Shown: positions 41,273 to 49,467 of the stretch, one piece after another | How positions within the stretch are numbered: the first letter of the stretch is position 1 | How the letters are laid out: each line of letters starts with the position of its first letter | Origin: Streptomyces sp. SAI-127 | GTDB taxonomy: Bacteria; Actinomycetota; Actinomycetes; Streptomycetales; Streptomycetaceae | NCBI RefSeq assembly: GCF_029894425.1 | Contig: NZ_JARXYJ010000001.1 | Location: 248,001-312,000, forward strand | Length of the DNA stretch: 64,000 nucleotides | Reading direction: 5' to 3' | Program-made: the position numbers and the translations under genes | The notes under the pieces: generated by a model | What the model was told of the DNA's origin: nothing | Seen by the model: only the letters and a program-made list of their open reading frames with translations | The model's database searches: none

Positions 41273-42463
41273 TCAGTCACGGGCGGGCGGGGTGAAGAAG
41301 TCCCCCTGGGACTCCCAGCGGCCGTCCCTGACAACGACCTTCTGTACGTCGCGGGTGCCGAGGTGGTTCTGCGTGGAAAAGTTCAGGACCGGTGCCACGC
41401 CGGTGTCGACCGCTCGGGCCTTCTTGTACGCGGCGGTCAGCGCCTCGGAGGTGATGGGGCCGTCGATGGTCTGGGCGATCTCGACGAATGCCTTGGCCGC
41501 GGCCCAGCCCCACAGGGTGATGAAGTCGGCCGGCTGCCCGCGCTCGTACTTGGCCATCGCGGAGCGGAACTCCTTGATGGCCGGGTCGTCGTCATCGTTG
41601 GGCGACTTCACCAGCTGCACCGCCTTGACGCCTTCGGCCGCCTTGCCCGCGAGGGTGAGGGTGGACTGTGCCGCGACCGGAGCGTAGCCGTACACGGGTG
41701 TGTTCAGCCCTTGGAGCTTGGCTTCCTTCAGGTAGGACGCGGCCTCGGCGGCGGCGAGGATCACCACGACGGCGTCGGGTTTCTCACGCTTCACCTTGCT
41801 GATCACCGGGCTGTAGTCGGTGGTCTGGAACTTGACCGACAGGCTTTCGACCCGGACCGACGGATCGGTCTTGCGGGCCGCCGGGCCGATCTCCTTGGCG
41901 ACGTTCACGAACGCCGCGGGGTCGCTGTGTACGACGAGCACCTTCTTCGCCCCGTCTTGCGCCGCCCACTGCCCGAGCGCCGATGCCTGGTCCTCGTAGA
42001 GGGTCTGCATGCCGAACAGGCCGTCGCGAGCGGGCTGGTACCAGGACGCGTCGCCGCCCAGGGTGTTGAGGACGGGGACCTTCGACTGTTCGAGGACGAA
42101 GGGGAAGGTGGCCTGGGACTGTGCGGTGCCGTTGGTGGCGACGATCGCCACCACTCCGTCCTGGTCGACGAGCCGACGGGCGATCTGCACGGTCTGCTGG
42201 GGATCGAAGGCGTTGTCCTTGACGACCCAGTCGATCTTGCGTCCGTTGATCCCGCCGCGGGCGTTGACCGACTTGAAGTACGCGTCGGCGCCGGCTCTCT
42301 CGGGGATGCCGAACGAGGCGACGGCTCCCGTGAGCGGGTACCACGCGCCGATCCTGATGATGTCGTCCCGGGCCGCGGGGCCTTGGGTGCCGCAGGCGCT
42401 CGTCGCGAGTGCGAGCAGGGCGGTGGCTGCGGCGATGAGCGAGCGTGTCGTGCGTCGTCGCAA
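41273..42463 (-). CDS. ABC transporter solute-binding lipoprotein, Liv type
   Basis: The TTG start follows GAGGAGGGG. A lipoprotein signal ends at Cys24 (LALATSAC). The 396-residue protein is a periplasmic-binding type 1 fold of the branched-chain amino acid/amide class: IRIGAWYPLTGAVASFGIPE, INGRKIDWVVKDNAFDPQQT, VVAIVATNGTAQSQATFPFV, VKFQTTDYSPVISKVKREKP and FITLWGWAAAKAFVE. In catabolic clusters such proteins bind aromatic or alicyclic acids. The permeases are not in this window, but Liv-type ATPases are at the right edge. An AACTGA-type site stands upstream. Confidence 0.93.
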   Translation of the reverse strand: MRRRTTRSLIAAATALLALATSACGTQGPAARDDIIRIGAWYPLTGAVASFGIPERAGADAYFKSVNARGGINGRKIDWVVKDNAFDPQQTVQIARRLVDQDGVVAIVATNGTAQSQATFPFVLEQSKVPVLNTLGGDASWYQPARDGLFGMQTLYEDQASALGQWAAQDGAKKVLVVHSDPAAFVNVAKEIGPAARKTDPSVRVESLSVKFQTTDYSPVISKVKREKPDAVVVILAAAEAASYLKEAKLQGLNTPVYGYAPVAAQSTLTLAGKAAEGVKAVQLVKSPNDDDDPAIKEFRSAMAKYERGQPADFITLWGWAAAKAFVEIAQTIDGPITSEALTAAYKKARAVDTGVAPVLNFSTQNHLGTRDVQKVVVRDGRWESQGDFFTPPARD

Positions 42464-42483
42464 GACCCCTCCTCAGATCAACC

Positions 42484-42507
42484 TGAGTTAAGTTCAGTTC
42501 AGTTTGG
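42484..42507. promoter_or_regulatory. AACTGA-type operator upstream of the ABC binding protein
   Basis: The minus strand reads CCAAACTGAACTGAACTTAA in the promoter of the solute-binding gene. It shares AACTGAACTGAA with the sites at 53069 and 54270 and AACTGAnnTnAACTT with that at 43294. Confidence 0.6.
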
Positions 42508-42564
42508 ATTTTAATCCCGCGAAAACAGCCCTGGCAATGGCTCGTCACGTACTGAGAAAGCAGT

Positions 42565-42598
42565 GCGGCCCTCCGACGTGGGTCCGTCGGAGGGCCGC
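42565..42598 (-). terminator. strong hairpin after tetR
   Basis: GCGGCCCTCCGACG pairs exactly with CGTCGGAGGGCCGC around a 6-base loop, 25 bases after the tetR stop. A 14-bp perfect stem. Confidence 0.8.
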
Positions 42599-42622
42599 GA
42601 GGTGCGGTGACCGCTCAGCGCG

Positions 42623-43243
42623 TCAGGAGGCGACCATCCGGACGCAGGCGCCCTCGATCAGCTCGCTGACCTCCGCGAGCGGGGTCGGTCCTGACGGCCG
42701 GTACCACCGCCACACACTGACGATCAGCCCGAGCACACTCGCACCGAGCAGTTGTGCGTCACGCAGCGGGAAGGAGCCCTGGGACATGCCCTTGACGAGC
42801 AGATTCGTCCAGTCCCGTTCGACGACCTGGACCAGCTGACGGGCCGCGACCCGCTCGTCCTCCTCGCGCTTGGACCTGCGCGAACCGGACAGCAGATCCA
42901 TGTGGTTCTGCAGGATGCGCATCTGCAGGACCTCCTGCGGTGACACGTCGTAGGCCGCGCGGACCGCGGCCCGCAGCGCCTCGACGGGGTCCGCGGCGTC
43001 CTTCGTCGCCTCCACGAACCGGTCGTGGGAGCGTTGCAGTTCCACCCGCATGATGGTGAGCAGGCAGTGGGTCTTCGACTCGAAGTAGTGGTAGAGGGCC
43101 GTCTGCCCGATGCCGACACGCTCCGCCACCGTCGACCACTTGGTGGCCTCGAAGCCGGTCTCACCGAAACAGTCCACCGCGGCCGTGAGAATGGCCGCGC
43201 GCTTGGACCGCGGTCCCGCCTCCGGTTCAACGATCCTCGTCAT
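42623..43243 (-). CDS. TetR/AcrR family regulator, candidate master regulator of the cluster
   Basis: The 206-residue protein has the TetR DNA-binding domain: RAAILTAAVDCFGETGFEAT, KWSTVAERVGIGQTALYHYF and ESKTHCLL. The C-terminal domain (PQEVLQMRILQNHMDLLSGS, GLIVSVWRWYRPSGPTPLAE, VSELIEGACVRM) resembles TetR proteins that sense acyl-CoAs. An AACTGA-type site lies 50 bases upstream of its own start, and related sites precede three other transcripts in the cluster. This makes it the best candidate for their common repressor. A strong hairpin follows the gene. Confidence 0.93.
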   Translation of the reverse strand: MTRIVEPEAGPRSKRAAILTAAVDCFGETGFEATKWSTVAERVGIGQTALYHYFESKTHCLLTIMRVELQRSHDRFVEATKDAADPVEALRAAVRAAYDVSPQEVLQMRILQNHMDLLSGSRRSKREEDERVAARQLVQVVERDWTNLLVKGMSQGSFPLRDAQLLGASVLGLIVSVWRWYRPSGPTPLAEVSELIEGACVRMVAS

Positions 43244-43293
43244 GCTCCCTCTCCATGGCCGTCACCCACCGTGTCCGTACCCGAGAGTAAACC

Positions 43294-43310
43294 CAAGTTG
43301 AACTCAGTTG
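43294..43310. promoter_or_regulatory. AACTGA-type operator upstream of tetR
   Basis: CAAGTTGAACTCAGTTG; its complement contains AACTGAGTTCAACTT, matching 12 of 15 bases of the site at 42484. The outer CAA and TTG are symmetric. Confidence 0.5.
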
Positions 43311-43347
43311 CCAATCAGATCCGGTCAGAGGCGTCGAGCACGGCCGG

Positions 43348-44496
43348 TCAGAGGCGTTCGAGCACCGTCGCGTTGGCCATCCCCCCGCCCTCGCACATCG
43401 TCTGCAGACCGTAGCGGCCACCGGTCCTGCGCAGCTGGTGGACGAGCGTGGTCATCAGGCGGGCGCCCGTGGCGCCGAGCGGATGCCCGAGCGCGATCGC
43501 CCCGCCGAAGGCGTTGACCCGCTCCTGGTCGGCGCCGATCTCCTTCTGCCAGGCGAGGACGACGGAGGCGAAGGCCTCGTTGATCTCGACCAGGTCGATG
43601 TCGTCGATGGACAGGCCCGCCCTGTCCAGGACCTTCTCGGTGGCCGGGATCGGGCCGGTCAGCATGTGGATCGGGTCGGAGCCGACCACTGCCATGGTGT
43701 GCACGCGGGCCAGGGGGGTCAGACCGTGGCGGCGGACCGCGTCCTCGGAGGCGATGAGCAGGGCGGCGGCACCGTCGGAGATCTGGCTGGAGACGGCGGC
43801 CGTCAGCCGCCCGTCGTCGGTGAGGGTCTTCAGTCCCGCCATCTTCTCGAGCGTGGTGTCGGCGCGCGGGCCCTCGTCGGCGGCGAGCCCGAAGGCCGGG
43901 GTGATCTCCTCGCCGAAGGCTCCGCCGGCCTGCGCGGCGAGCGCCCGCTGGTGGCTGGTGAGCGCGAACCGCTCCATGTCCTCGCGCGAGACGCCCCACT
44001 TCTCGGCGATCAGCTCGGCGCCACGGAACTGCGACACCTCCTGGTCCCCGAAGTGCTCGCGCCAGCCGTCTCCGGCGAAGGGACTGCCCATGCCCGCCTG
44101 TTCGCCGACGAACATGGGGCTGGCTATCGGCACCAGGCTCATCACCTCCACCCCGCCCGCGACCACCAGGTCGGCGGCGCCGGAACCGACCGCCTGGGCG
44201 GCGAAGTGCACGGCCTGCTGGGAGGAGCCGCACTGACGGTCGATGGTGGTCCCGGGTACGTGCTGCGGCAGCCCCGCCGACAGCCACGCGGTGCGGGCGA
44301 TGTTTCCGGTCTGGGCCCCGATCTGGCTGACACAGCCGAAATACACGTCGTCGACCGCGTCCGGGTCGGCTCCCGTACGTTCCAGCAGGGCCCGCAGCAC
44401 ATGGGCGCCGAGATCGGCCGGGTGCACGCCGCTGAGCGTGCCCTTGCGGCGGCCGACCGGGGTACGGACGGCTCCGACGATGAATGCTTCCGACAC
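43348..44496 (-). CDS. acetyl-CoA acyltransferase (thiolase)
   Basis: The GTG at 44496 follows AAGGGAG and gives 382 residues, the usual thiolase length. The nucleophile Cys89 lies in TTIDRQCGSSQQAVHFAA. NEAFASVVL, His338 in GGAIALGHPLGATGARL and the second Cys in MCEGGGMANATVLERL complete the active site. This is a degradative thiolase carrying out the final C-C cleavage of beta-oxidation on a 3-ketoacyl-CoA. The enoyl-CoA hydratase gene is immediately upstream on the same strand. Confidence 0.95.
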   Translation of the reverse strand: MSEAFIVGAVRTPVGRRKGTLSGVHPADLGAHVLRALLERTGADPDAVDDVYFGCVSQIGAQTGNIARTAWLSAGLPQHVPGTTIDRQCGSSQQAVHFAAQAVGSGAADLVVAGGVEVMSLVPIASPMFVGEQAGMGSPFAGDGWREHFGDQEVSQFRGAELIAEKWGVSREDMERFALTSHQRALAAQAGGAFGEEITPAFGLAADEGPRADTTLEKMAGLKTLTDDGRLTAAVSSQISDGAAALLIASEDAVRRHGLTPLARVHTMAVVGSDPIHMLTGPIPATEKVLDRAGLSIDDIDLVEINEAFASVVLAWQKEIGADQERVNAFGGAIALGHPLGATGARLMTTLVHQLRRTGGRYGLQTMCEGGGMANATVLERL

Positions 44497-44543
44497 GGTG
44501 GGCTCCCTTGGTTCGGAGGACGAGTTGAGTGATCGTTGAGTGA

Positions 44544-45554
44544 TCAAGGCCTGGACGGGACGCGCCTGAAGTCCGGAGCCCTCTTGTCGAGGAACGCGGC
44601 GACGCCCTCACGTCCCTCGTCCGAAGCGGCCGCGGCGGCGAGCGCACTGGCCTCGTCGTCGAGATGCCGGGTGAGGTCCGCCGTCTGACCGGAGGCGACG
44701 AGGCGGCGGGTGGCGCCGAAGGCGCGGGTGGGGCCGCGGCGCAGGGCCTCTGCGGTCCGCTCGGCCTCAGCGGTCAGTTCCCCGGACGGGACGACACGGC
44801 TCACCAGACCGATCGCGACGGCTTCCGCCGCCGGTACACGGCGGTTCGTCAGCAGTAGCTCCACCGCACGCTTGGGCCCGACGAGGCGGGGCAGCTGCCA
44901 GCTCACCCCGGCGTCCGGCGAGTAGCCGATACCGGTGTACGCGGCGGTGAACGTGACGTCGTCGGCCGCGAGTGTCACGTCGGCGGCCGCGGCAAGGCCG
45001 ATGCCCGCGCCTGCGACGGCACCGTGGACGGCGGCCACCATGGGCGCGTCGATCGAGGCGAACGTGCGCAGGGCGTCGTGCAGCGCGTCGGTCACCGCGA
45101 CGAGGTGCTTCTCCAGGGCCTCACCGGTGAGCCGGGAGAACTCCCTGAGGTCGCCGCCGACGCAGAAGGACTTCCCCTCACCGGTGAGCAGCACGGCGCG
45201 TACGGCCGCACGTTCGCAGGCCCTCGCCGCGTCGAGTAGCCCGCGCGCCGTCGAGAGGTCGATGGCGTTGCCCGCCTGGGCCCGGCGCAGCGTGACGCGG
45301 GCGAGGCCGTCGTCCTGGATCTCGACGCCGACGCTCGCCGCGCGATCCACTGCACGCGGGCTGAGGCCGGCCGTAGGGCGATTCGCGGCACCCGGACCGA
45401 CACCCGCCGTCGCGCGGTCCGCAACACGTGGGCTGCCGCCCGTCGTACCGCGATCCGCAGCACCCGGACCGACATCCGCCATCGCGCGGTCCCCCGCGCC
45501 CGGTCCGGCGCCCGCTGTAGCATGCTCCCCCGCACCCGGTCCGGCGCCCGTCAC
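44544..45554 (-). CDS. enoyl-CoA hydratase/isomerase with repeat-built N-terminal extension
   Basis: A GTG overlapping the SDR stop (GTGA) gives 336 residues. The crotonase core begins near residue 75 (VGVEIQDDGLARVTLRRAQA). It has GEGKSFCVGGDLREFSRL (oxyanion hole), APMVAAVHGAVAGAGIGLAA and YTGIGYSPDAGVSWQLPRLV (position of the catalytic Glu, here Asp), then EGREGVAAFLDKRAPDF. The N-terminal 74 residues are six 12-residue repeats rich in Gly, Pro, Ala and Asp/Arg, which crotonases normally lack. A start at a later ATG inside the repeats is possible. It should hydrate or isomerise an enoyl-CoA. Confidence 0.9.
   Translation of the reverse strand: MTGAGPGAGEHATAGAGPGAGDRAMADVGPGAADRGTTGGSPRVADRATAGVGPGAANRPTAGLSPRAVDRAASVGVEIQDDGLARVTLRRAQAGNAIDLSTARGLLDAARACERAAVRAVLLTGEGKSFCVGGDLREFSRLTGEALEKHLVAVTDALHDALRTFASIDAPMVAAVHGAVAGAGIGLAAAADVTLAADDVTFTAAYTGIGYSPDAGVSWQLPRLVGPKRAVELLLTNRRVPAAEAVAIGLVSRVVPSGELTAEAERTAEALRRGPTRAFGATRRLVASGQTADLTRHLDDEASALAAAAASDEGREGVAAFLDKRAPDFRRVPSRP
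45338..45551 (-). repeat. six 36-bp tandem repeats in the hydratase 5' end
   Basis: The encoded units are TGAGPGAGEHA, TAGAGPGAGDRA, MADVGPGAADRG, TTGGSPRVADRA, TAGVGPGAANRP and TAGLSPRAVDRA. The DNA unit is a degenerate 36-mer of about 80% G+C. They lie exactly between the upstream gene's stop and the conserved hydratase domain. Confidence 0.85.
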
Positions 45555-46399
45555 CGCGCGGTCCATCCGCCGTCGACGGTCAGGACCTGGCCGGTGCAGT
45601 ACGAGGACGCGTCCGAGGCGAGGAACAGCAGCGCGCCGTCGAGTTCGTGGCCGTCGCCGCCGCGGTGCAGCAGGGTGTTGCGTTCGACCCAACGACTGGA
45701 GCGCTCGTCACTAAAGAGGTCCTCGGTCATCTCGGTGTGGAACCAGCCCGGGGCGAGCGCGTTGACGCGTGTTCCGCTACGGCCCCACTGGCCGGCCAGC
45801 TCACGGGTCAGGCCGATGAGGCCGGCCTTGGACGCGGAGTAGCTCGCACCGCCGAGGGGTGCGGCGGAGACCAGGCCGAGGATGGAGGAGACGTTGATGA
45901 TGCTCCTGCCGCCGCTCGCCGGGGCCGGGGCCTCGGCAGTCAGCCGGGCCAGATGGAAGGGCGCGGTGAGGTTGACGCCGAGGACGTCGGTGAAGGCGTC
46001 CGGCGATTCGTCCTCGGCACGGGTCTCGCCCGAGGTCGCGGCGTTGTTGACGAGGATGTCGATGCGGCCGGTGGTCGTCAGCGCCGTCTCGATGAGCCTC
46101 GTACGGTCGGCCTCTCGTGCGACGTCGCAAGCGACCGGGTGGATGCGCGCGTCGGAGTCGGCGAGTTCCTTCAGCCGGTCGACGCGGCGGGCGGCGGCGA
46201 ACACGGTGGCGCCGGCCTGCGCGAGGACGCTCGCGAACCGGGCGCCGAGCCCCGCGGACGCACCGGTGACGACGGCGGTCCTGCCCTCCAGCGAGAACAG
46301 TTCACCGGCGGGACGCGGCACGCTCGGTCGTCCCTCGCCGTCGGCAGGGCGCGGCGCGCTCGGTCGTCCCCCCCGTTCAGCGGGTCGCGGGGCGCTCAC
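45551..46399 (-). CDS. short-chain dehydrogenase/reductase with repeat-built N-terminus
   Basis: A GTG overlapping the previous stop gives 282 residues. Classical SDR motifs: TAVVTGASAGLGARFASVLA, NNAATSG, SIINVSSILGLVSAAPLGGA with Ser, and Tyr/Lys in YSASK. APGWFHTEMTEDLFSD and YCTGQVLTVDGGWTAR close the fold. The first 33 residues are nearly three copies of a Pro-rich 12-residue unit (SAPRPAERGGRP). ASRRRVDRL after the second strand suggests NADP. It is translationally coupled on both sides and probably acts on a hydroxyacyl-CoA. Confidence 0.93.
   Translation of the reverse strand: MSAPRPAERGGRPSAPRPADGEGRPSVPRPAGELFSLEGRTAVVTGASAGLGARFASVLAQAGATVFAAARRVDRLKELADSDARIHPVACDVAREADRTRLIETALTTTGRIDILVNNAATSGETRAEDESPDAFTDVLGVNLTAPFHLARLTAEAPAPASGGRSIINVSSILGLVSAAPLGGASYSASKAGLIGLTRELAGQWGRSGTRVNALAPGWFHTEMTEDLFSDERSSRWVERNTLLHRGGDGHELDGALLFLASDASSYCTGQVLTVDGGWTAR
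46311..46398 (-). repeat. 2.5 copies of a 36-bp tandem repeat at the SDR 5' end
   Basis: The units encode SAPRPAERGGRP, SAPRPADGEGRP and SVPRPAG. They lie between the upstream stop codon and the SDR domain, as in the hydratase gene downstream, but the unit sequence differs. Confidence 0.75.
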
Positions 46400-47172
46400 T
46401 CGTCCACCCCGATCGGCAGGGCGGTCGCGCCTCCGTCGAGCACCAGGGTCTGGCCGGTCATCCAGGAAGAGGCGTCGGAGGCGAGGAACAGCGCCGCGCT
46501 CGCCACATCCTCCACCGTGCCCAGGCGCCGCATCGGCAGCTTGGCGGTGAGGACGGTCTCACGGACCTCCCACACCGCACGCGCCAGTTCGGTCTTGATC
46601 AGGCCAGGGGCGATGGCGTTCACCCGTGCGCGCGGCCCGAGTTCGTAGGCGAGCTGCCGGGTCATGTGGAGCATGGCCGCCTTGGTGGCGTTGTAGTAGC
46701 CGATGTGCGGGTCGACGATCAGTCCACCGACGGAGGCGATGTTCACGACCGCTCCCCCGTGCTCGGCCATCCAGGCGCGCCAGGCGCAGCGGGTCCAGGC
46801 GATCATTCCGTACTGGTTGACCCGTACCGTCTTCTCCGCCCGCGGCAGATCCAGGTCGAGCAGGTCACCGTGGTACGGGTTGGTCGCCGCGTTGTTGACG
46901 AGGATGTCGACGCGGCCGAAGCGGGCCATGGTCTCGTCGACGCAGGCCTCGGCCTGGTCGGGCTCGCCGGCGTTGGCCACCACGGTGTGGAGGTCGCCGT
47001 CGCTCTTGACGCGTAGCAACTCCTCGCGCGCTTCGGCCAGTCCGGACGCCTTCCGCGCCGCTATGACCACGTGCGCGCCGGCCGCCCGGTAGGCGGTGGC
47101 GATGCCCAGGCCGATGCCGCGGGATCCGCCGGTGATGACGGCCACCTTGCCGTCGAGGATATTGGCGCTCAC
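46396..47172 (-). CDS. short-chain dehydrogenase/reductase
   Basis: A GTG overlapping the stop of the upstream dehydrogenase (GTGA) gives 258 residues. Motifs: VAVITGGSRGIGLGIATAYR, NNAATNPYHGDLLDL, AVVNIASVGGLIVDPHIGYY with Ser, YNATK for Tyr/Lys, APGLIKTELARAVWE and SSWMTGQTLVLDGGATAL. It is most like SDRs annotated as 3-oxoacyl reductases or dehydrogenases in beta-oxidation operons. A second SDR follows with overlap. The order dehydrogenase-SDR-SDR-hydratase-thiolase forms a near complete beta-oxidation set. Confidence 0.94.
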   Translation of the reverse strand: MSANILDGKVAVITGGSRGIGLGIATAYRAAGAHVVIAARKASGLAEAREELLRVKSDGDLHTVVANAGEPDQAEACVDETMARFGRVDILVNNAATNPYHGDLLDLDLPRAEKTVRVNQYGMIAWTRCAWRAWMAEHGGAVVNIASVGGLIVDPHIGYYNATKAAMLHMTRQLAYELGPRARVNAIAPGLIKTELARAVWEVRETVLTAKLPMRRLGTVEDVASAALFLASDASSWMTGQTLVLDGGATALPIGVDE

Positions 47173-48452
47173 GCTGCCCCCGCCTTCGTGTCCAAGGTCT
47201 GCCGTTCGGCCTTCGTGTCGGCCGTCTGCCGTTCGGCCTTCGGATCGGTCTTCTTGTACCGGGCGAGTTCCTGGCGGGCGACCGTGCGCAGGTGCACCTC
47301 GTCGGGCCCGTCGGCGATCTTCAGTGCCCGGGTGATGGAGAACAGCCGGGCCAGTACGGTGTCGTCGCTGACCCCGGCCGCGCCGTGTGCCTGGACCGCG
47401 CGGTCGACCACCTTGTGGGCGACCTCCAGCGCCGCCACCTTGATCGCGGCGACCTCCATCCGGGCGGCGGCGTTGCCCACGGTGTCCATCAGCCAGGCCG
47501 ACTTCAGTACCAGCAGCCGTAGTTGTTCGATCTCGATACGGCTGCGGGCGATCCACTCGCGCACCACGCCGCGGTCGGCGAGAGGCCCGCCGAAGGCGAC
47601 GCGGTCGGTGGCGCGTTCGCACATCAGCTGCAGGGCGCGCTCGGCGAAACCCACGGCGCGCATCGCGTAGTGCATGCGTCCGGGGCCGAGCCGCCCCTGG
47701 GCGATGGCGAATCCGTCGCCCTCGCCGCCGAGGATGTTCTCCACGGGCACGCGGACGTCCTCGAAGAGCACCTCGCCGTGTCCGCACCGGTCGGTGTAGC
47801 CGAACATCGGCAGGTCGCGCAGGACGGTGACGCCCGGCGTGTCGCGGGGAATGAGCAGCATGCTCTGCTGGCGGTAGGTGGGCGCGTCCGGGTCGGTCTT
47901 GCCCATCAGGATGATCAGCTTGCAGTCGGGGTCGAGGATCCCGGAGGTGTACCACTTGCGGCCGTTGACGACATAGCTGTCGCCGTCGCGGGTGATGCGG
48001 GTGCGGATGTTGCGGGCGTCGGAGCTGGCGACCTCGGGCTCGGTCATCGCGAAGCAGGACCGGATCTCGGCCTCCAGCAGGGGCCGCAGCCAGCCCTTCT
48101 GCTGTGCGGGGGTGCCGTACAGCGCGAGCAGTTCCATGTTGCCGGTGTCGGGCGCCGAGCAGTTGAACACCTCGGGGCCGATGATGGAGCGGCCCGCCAG
48201 TTCCATGAGGGGCGCGTATTCGAGGTTGGTGAGTCCCGCGCCCCAGTCGCCGTGCGCCATGAAGAGGTTCCACAGGCCCTCGGCGCGTGCCTTCTCCTTC
48301 AGCTCGGTCATCACCGGCGGCAGCGCGTGCGGGTCGTCCGCCTCGGCCAGCTGCCGGTCGTAGACGGCCTCCGCGGGGAAGACGTGCTGTTCCATGAACG
48401 ACCGCATACGGTGCTGGAGTTCACTCGCCCGGGGCGAGAATCCGAAGTCCAC
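47169..48452 (-). CDS. acyl-CoA dehydrogenase, ACAD10/11-like
   Basis: The 427-residue enzyme begins MDFGFSPRASELQHRMRSFM and shows GLTNLEYAPLMELAGRS, CFAMTEPEVASSDARNIRTR, VVNGRKWYTSGILDPDCKLI, GYTDRCGHGEVLFEDVRVP, RVAFGGPLADRGVVREWIA and IADGPDEVHLRTVARQELAR. MEPxVASSDARNI and GPDEVH are typical of the long ACAD10/11-like group. The C-terminus carries three copies of a 9-residue unit. It lies just downstream of an APH-type kinase gene, repeating the pairing at 34-36 kb. Confidence 0.93.
   Translation of the reverse strand: MDFGFSPRASELQHRMRSFMEQHVFPAEAVYDRQLAEADDPHALPPVMTELKEKARAEGLWNLFMAHGDWGAGLTNLEYAPLMELAGRSIIGPEVFNCSAPDTGNMELLALYGTPAQQKGWLRPLLEAEIRSCFAMTEPEVASSDARNIRTRITRDGDSYVVNGRKWYTSGILDPDCKLIILMGKTDPDAPTYRQQSMLLIPRDTPGVTVLRDLPMFGYTDRCGHGEVLFEDVRVPVENILGGEGDGFAIAQGRLGPGRMHYAMRAVGFAERALQLMCERATDRVAFGGPLADRGVVREWIARSRIEIEQLRLLVLKSAWLMDTVGNAAARMEVAAIKVAALEVAHKVVDRAVQAHGAAGVSDDTVLARLFSITRALKIADGPDEVHLRTVARQELARYKKTDPKAERQTADTKAERQTLDTKAGAA
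47172..47246 (-). repeat. 27-bp tandem repeat at the dehydrogenase 3' end
   Basis: The units encode DPKAERQTA, DTKAERQTL and DTKAGAA and end at the stop codon that overlaps the next gene's start. Confidence 0.75.
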
Positions 48453-48492
48453 GAGTTGCTCCTCATGCTGGGGTGTGGCTGGCGGGTCCGGG

Positions 48493-49467
48493 TCAGCCGA
48501 GGATGTCGCGCGCCGTGCGGATCATCGCGGCGATGGTGGGCGGCAGTCGCTCCTGGTCCGGGTCGTGGTGCTTGCCCTCACGGTGCCGGCGCAGGTTGTG
48601 GCCCATGATCGCGGCCATCTTCATGCGGCCCAGGGCGCGGAACCAGTCCATCGCGGGCAGCGCGGGGCCGCCACCGCCGTAGGCGTCGAGGAGTTCGGCC
48701 TCGGTGGGCAGGCCGGGCACCGCGCGGCCCAGCTGCGGGAAGTTGCGGTGGTCGGCGAAGAGCAGGAACCAGCCCAGGTCGATGCGTGGGTCGCCGACGC
48801 TCCAGATCTCCCAGTCGACGACGGCCACCGCGCGCTCGCCGACGCACAGCACGTTCCCGAGCCGGAAGTCGCCGTGCAGCAGCACCGGCGGGTGGCCGTC
48901 GGGCACGTCGTCGGCGAGGCGTTTGAGCAACTCCTCGCCTCCCGGCCGCAGTTCGGACGGTACGGCGTGCAGGGTGCGGCTCCACCGTTCCAGCTCGCCG
49001 GTGGCGTCGAGTGGTTCGGGCGCGTCCAGGCCGGGTGTGTCGATGTCGGTCTCGTGCAGCCGGCGCAGCACGGAGGCGATCTGCAGCATGCGTGCCCGAG
49101 CCGTGGCGGCGGGTACCTCGGGTTCGTCCAGGACGGGTTCTACGGCCTCACCGGCGGCGAAGTCCATGGCGAACCAGGCCGGTTGGCTCTCGTCGACGGC
49201 GGCGACACCCGGCACCGGCACCGCGGTTCCGGCGAGCGCGCCCAGGACCCGTGCCTGACGCAGCACGTCGTTGCGCCCGACGGGCCGCTGCCCGGGAGGC
49301 ACCGCCTTGATGACGTACGCCGCCTCGCCCGCGTTCACCGCGTACGTCAGCCCCGAGTGGCCACCGGGCAGGGTCCTCAACTCGCCCACGGGCCCCCCCG
49401 GATGGCTGCGGGCGAGAGCGTCACGGACCCGTGCGGCCAGCTCCGACAGCTGCGTGACCGTGCTCAT
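48493..49467 (-). CDS. APH-family phosphotransferase, ACAD-linked kinase type
   Basis: The ATG overlaps the stop of the upstream dehydrogenase (ATGA); 324 residues. Motifs: LRTLPGGHSGLTYAVNAGEA, AYVIKAVPPGQRPVGRNDVL, PVLLHGDFRLGNVL (catalytic HGDxxxxN) and AVAVVDWEIWSVGDPRIDLG (metal Asp). RALGRMKMAAIMGHNLRRH is the C-terminal helix. It is the second kinase of the cluster and, like the first, is flanked by acyl-CoA dehydrogenase genes. It probably phosphorylates a hydroxyacyl-CoA. Sequence divergence from the first kinase suggests a different substrate or step. Confidence 0.9.
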   Translation of the reverse strand: MSTVTQLSELAARVRDALARSHPGGPVGELRTLPGGHSGLTYAVNAGEAAYVIKAVPPGQRPVGRNDVLRQARVLGALAGTAVPVPGVAAVDESQPAWFAMDFAAGEAVEPVLDEPEVPAATARARMLQIASVLRRLHETDIDTPGLDAPEPLDATGELERWSRTLHAVPSELRPGGEELLKRLADDVPDGHPPVLLHGDFRLGNVLCVGERAVAVVDWEIWSVGDPRIDLGWFLLFADHRNFPQLGRAVPGLPTEAELLDAYGGGGPALPAMDWFRALGRMKMAAIMGHNLRRHREGKHHDPDQERLPPTIAAMIRTARDILG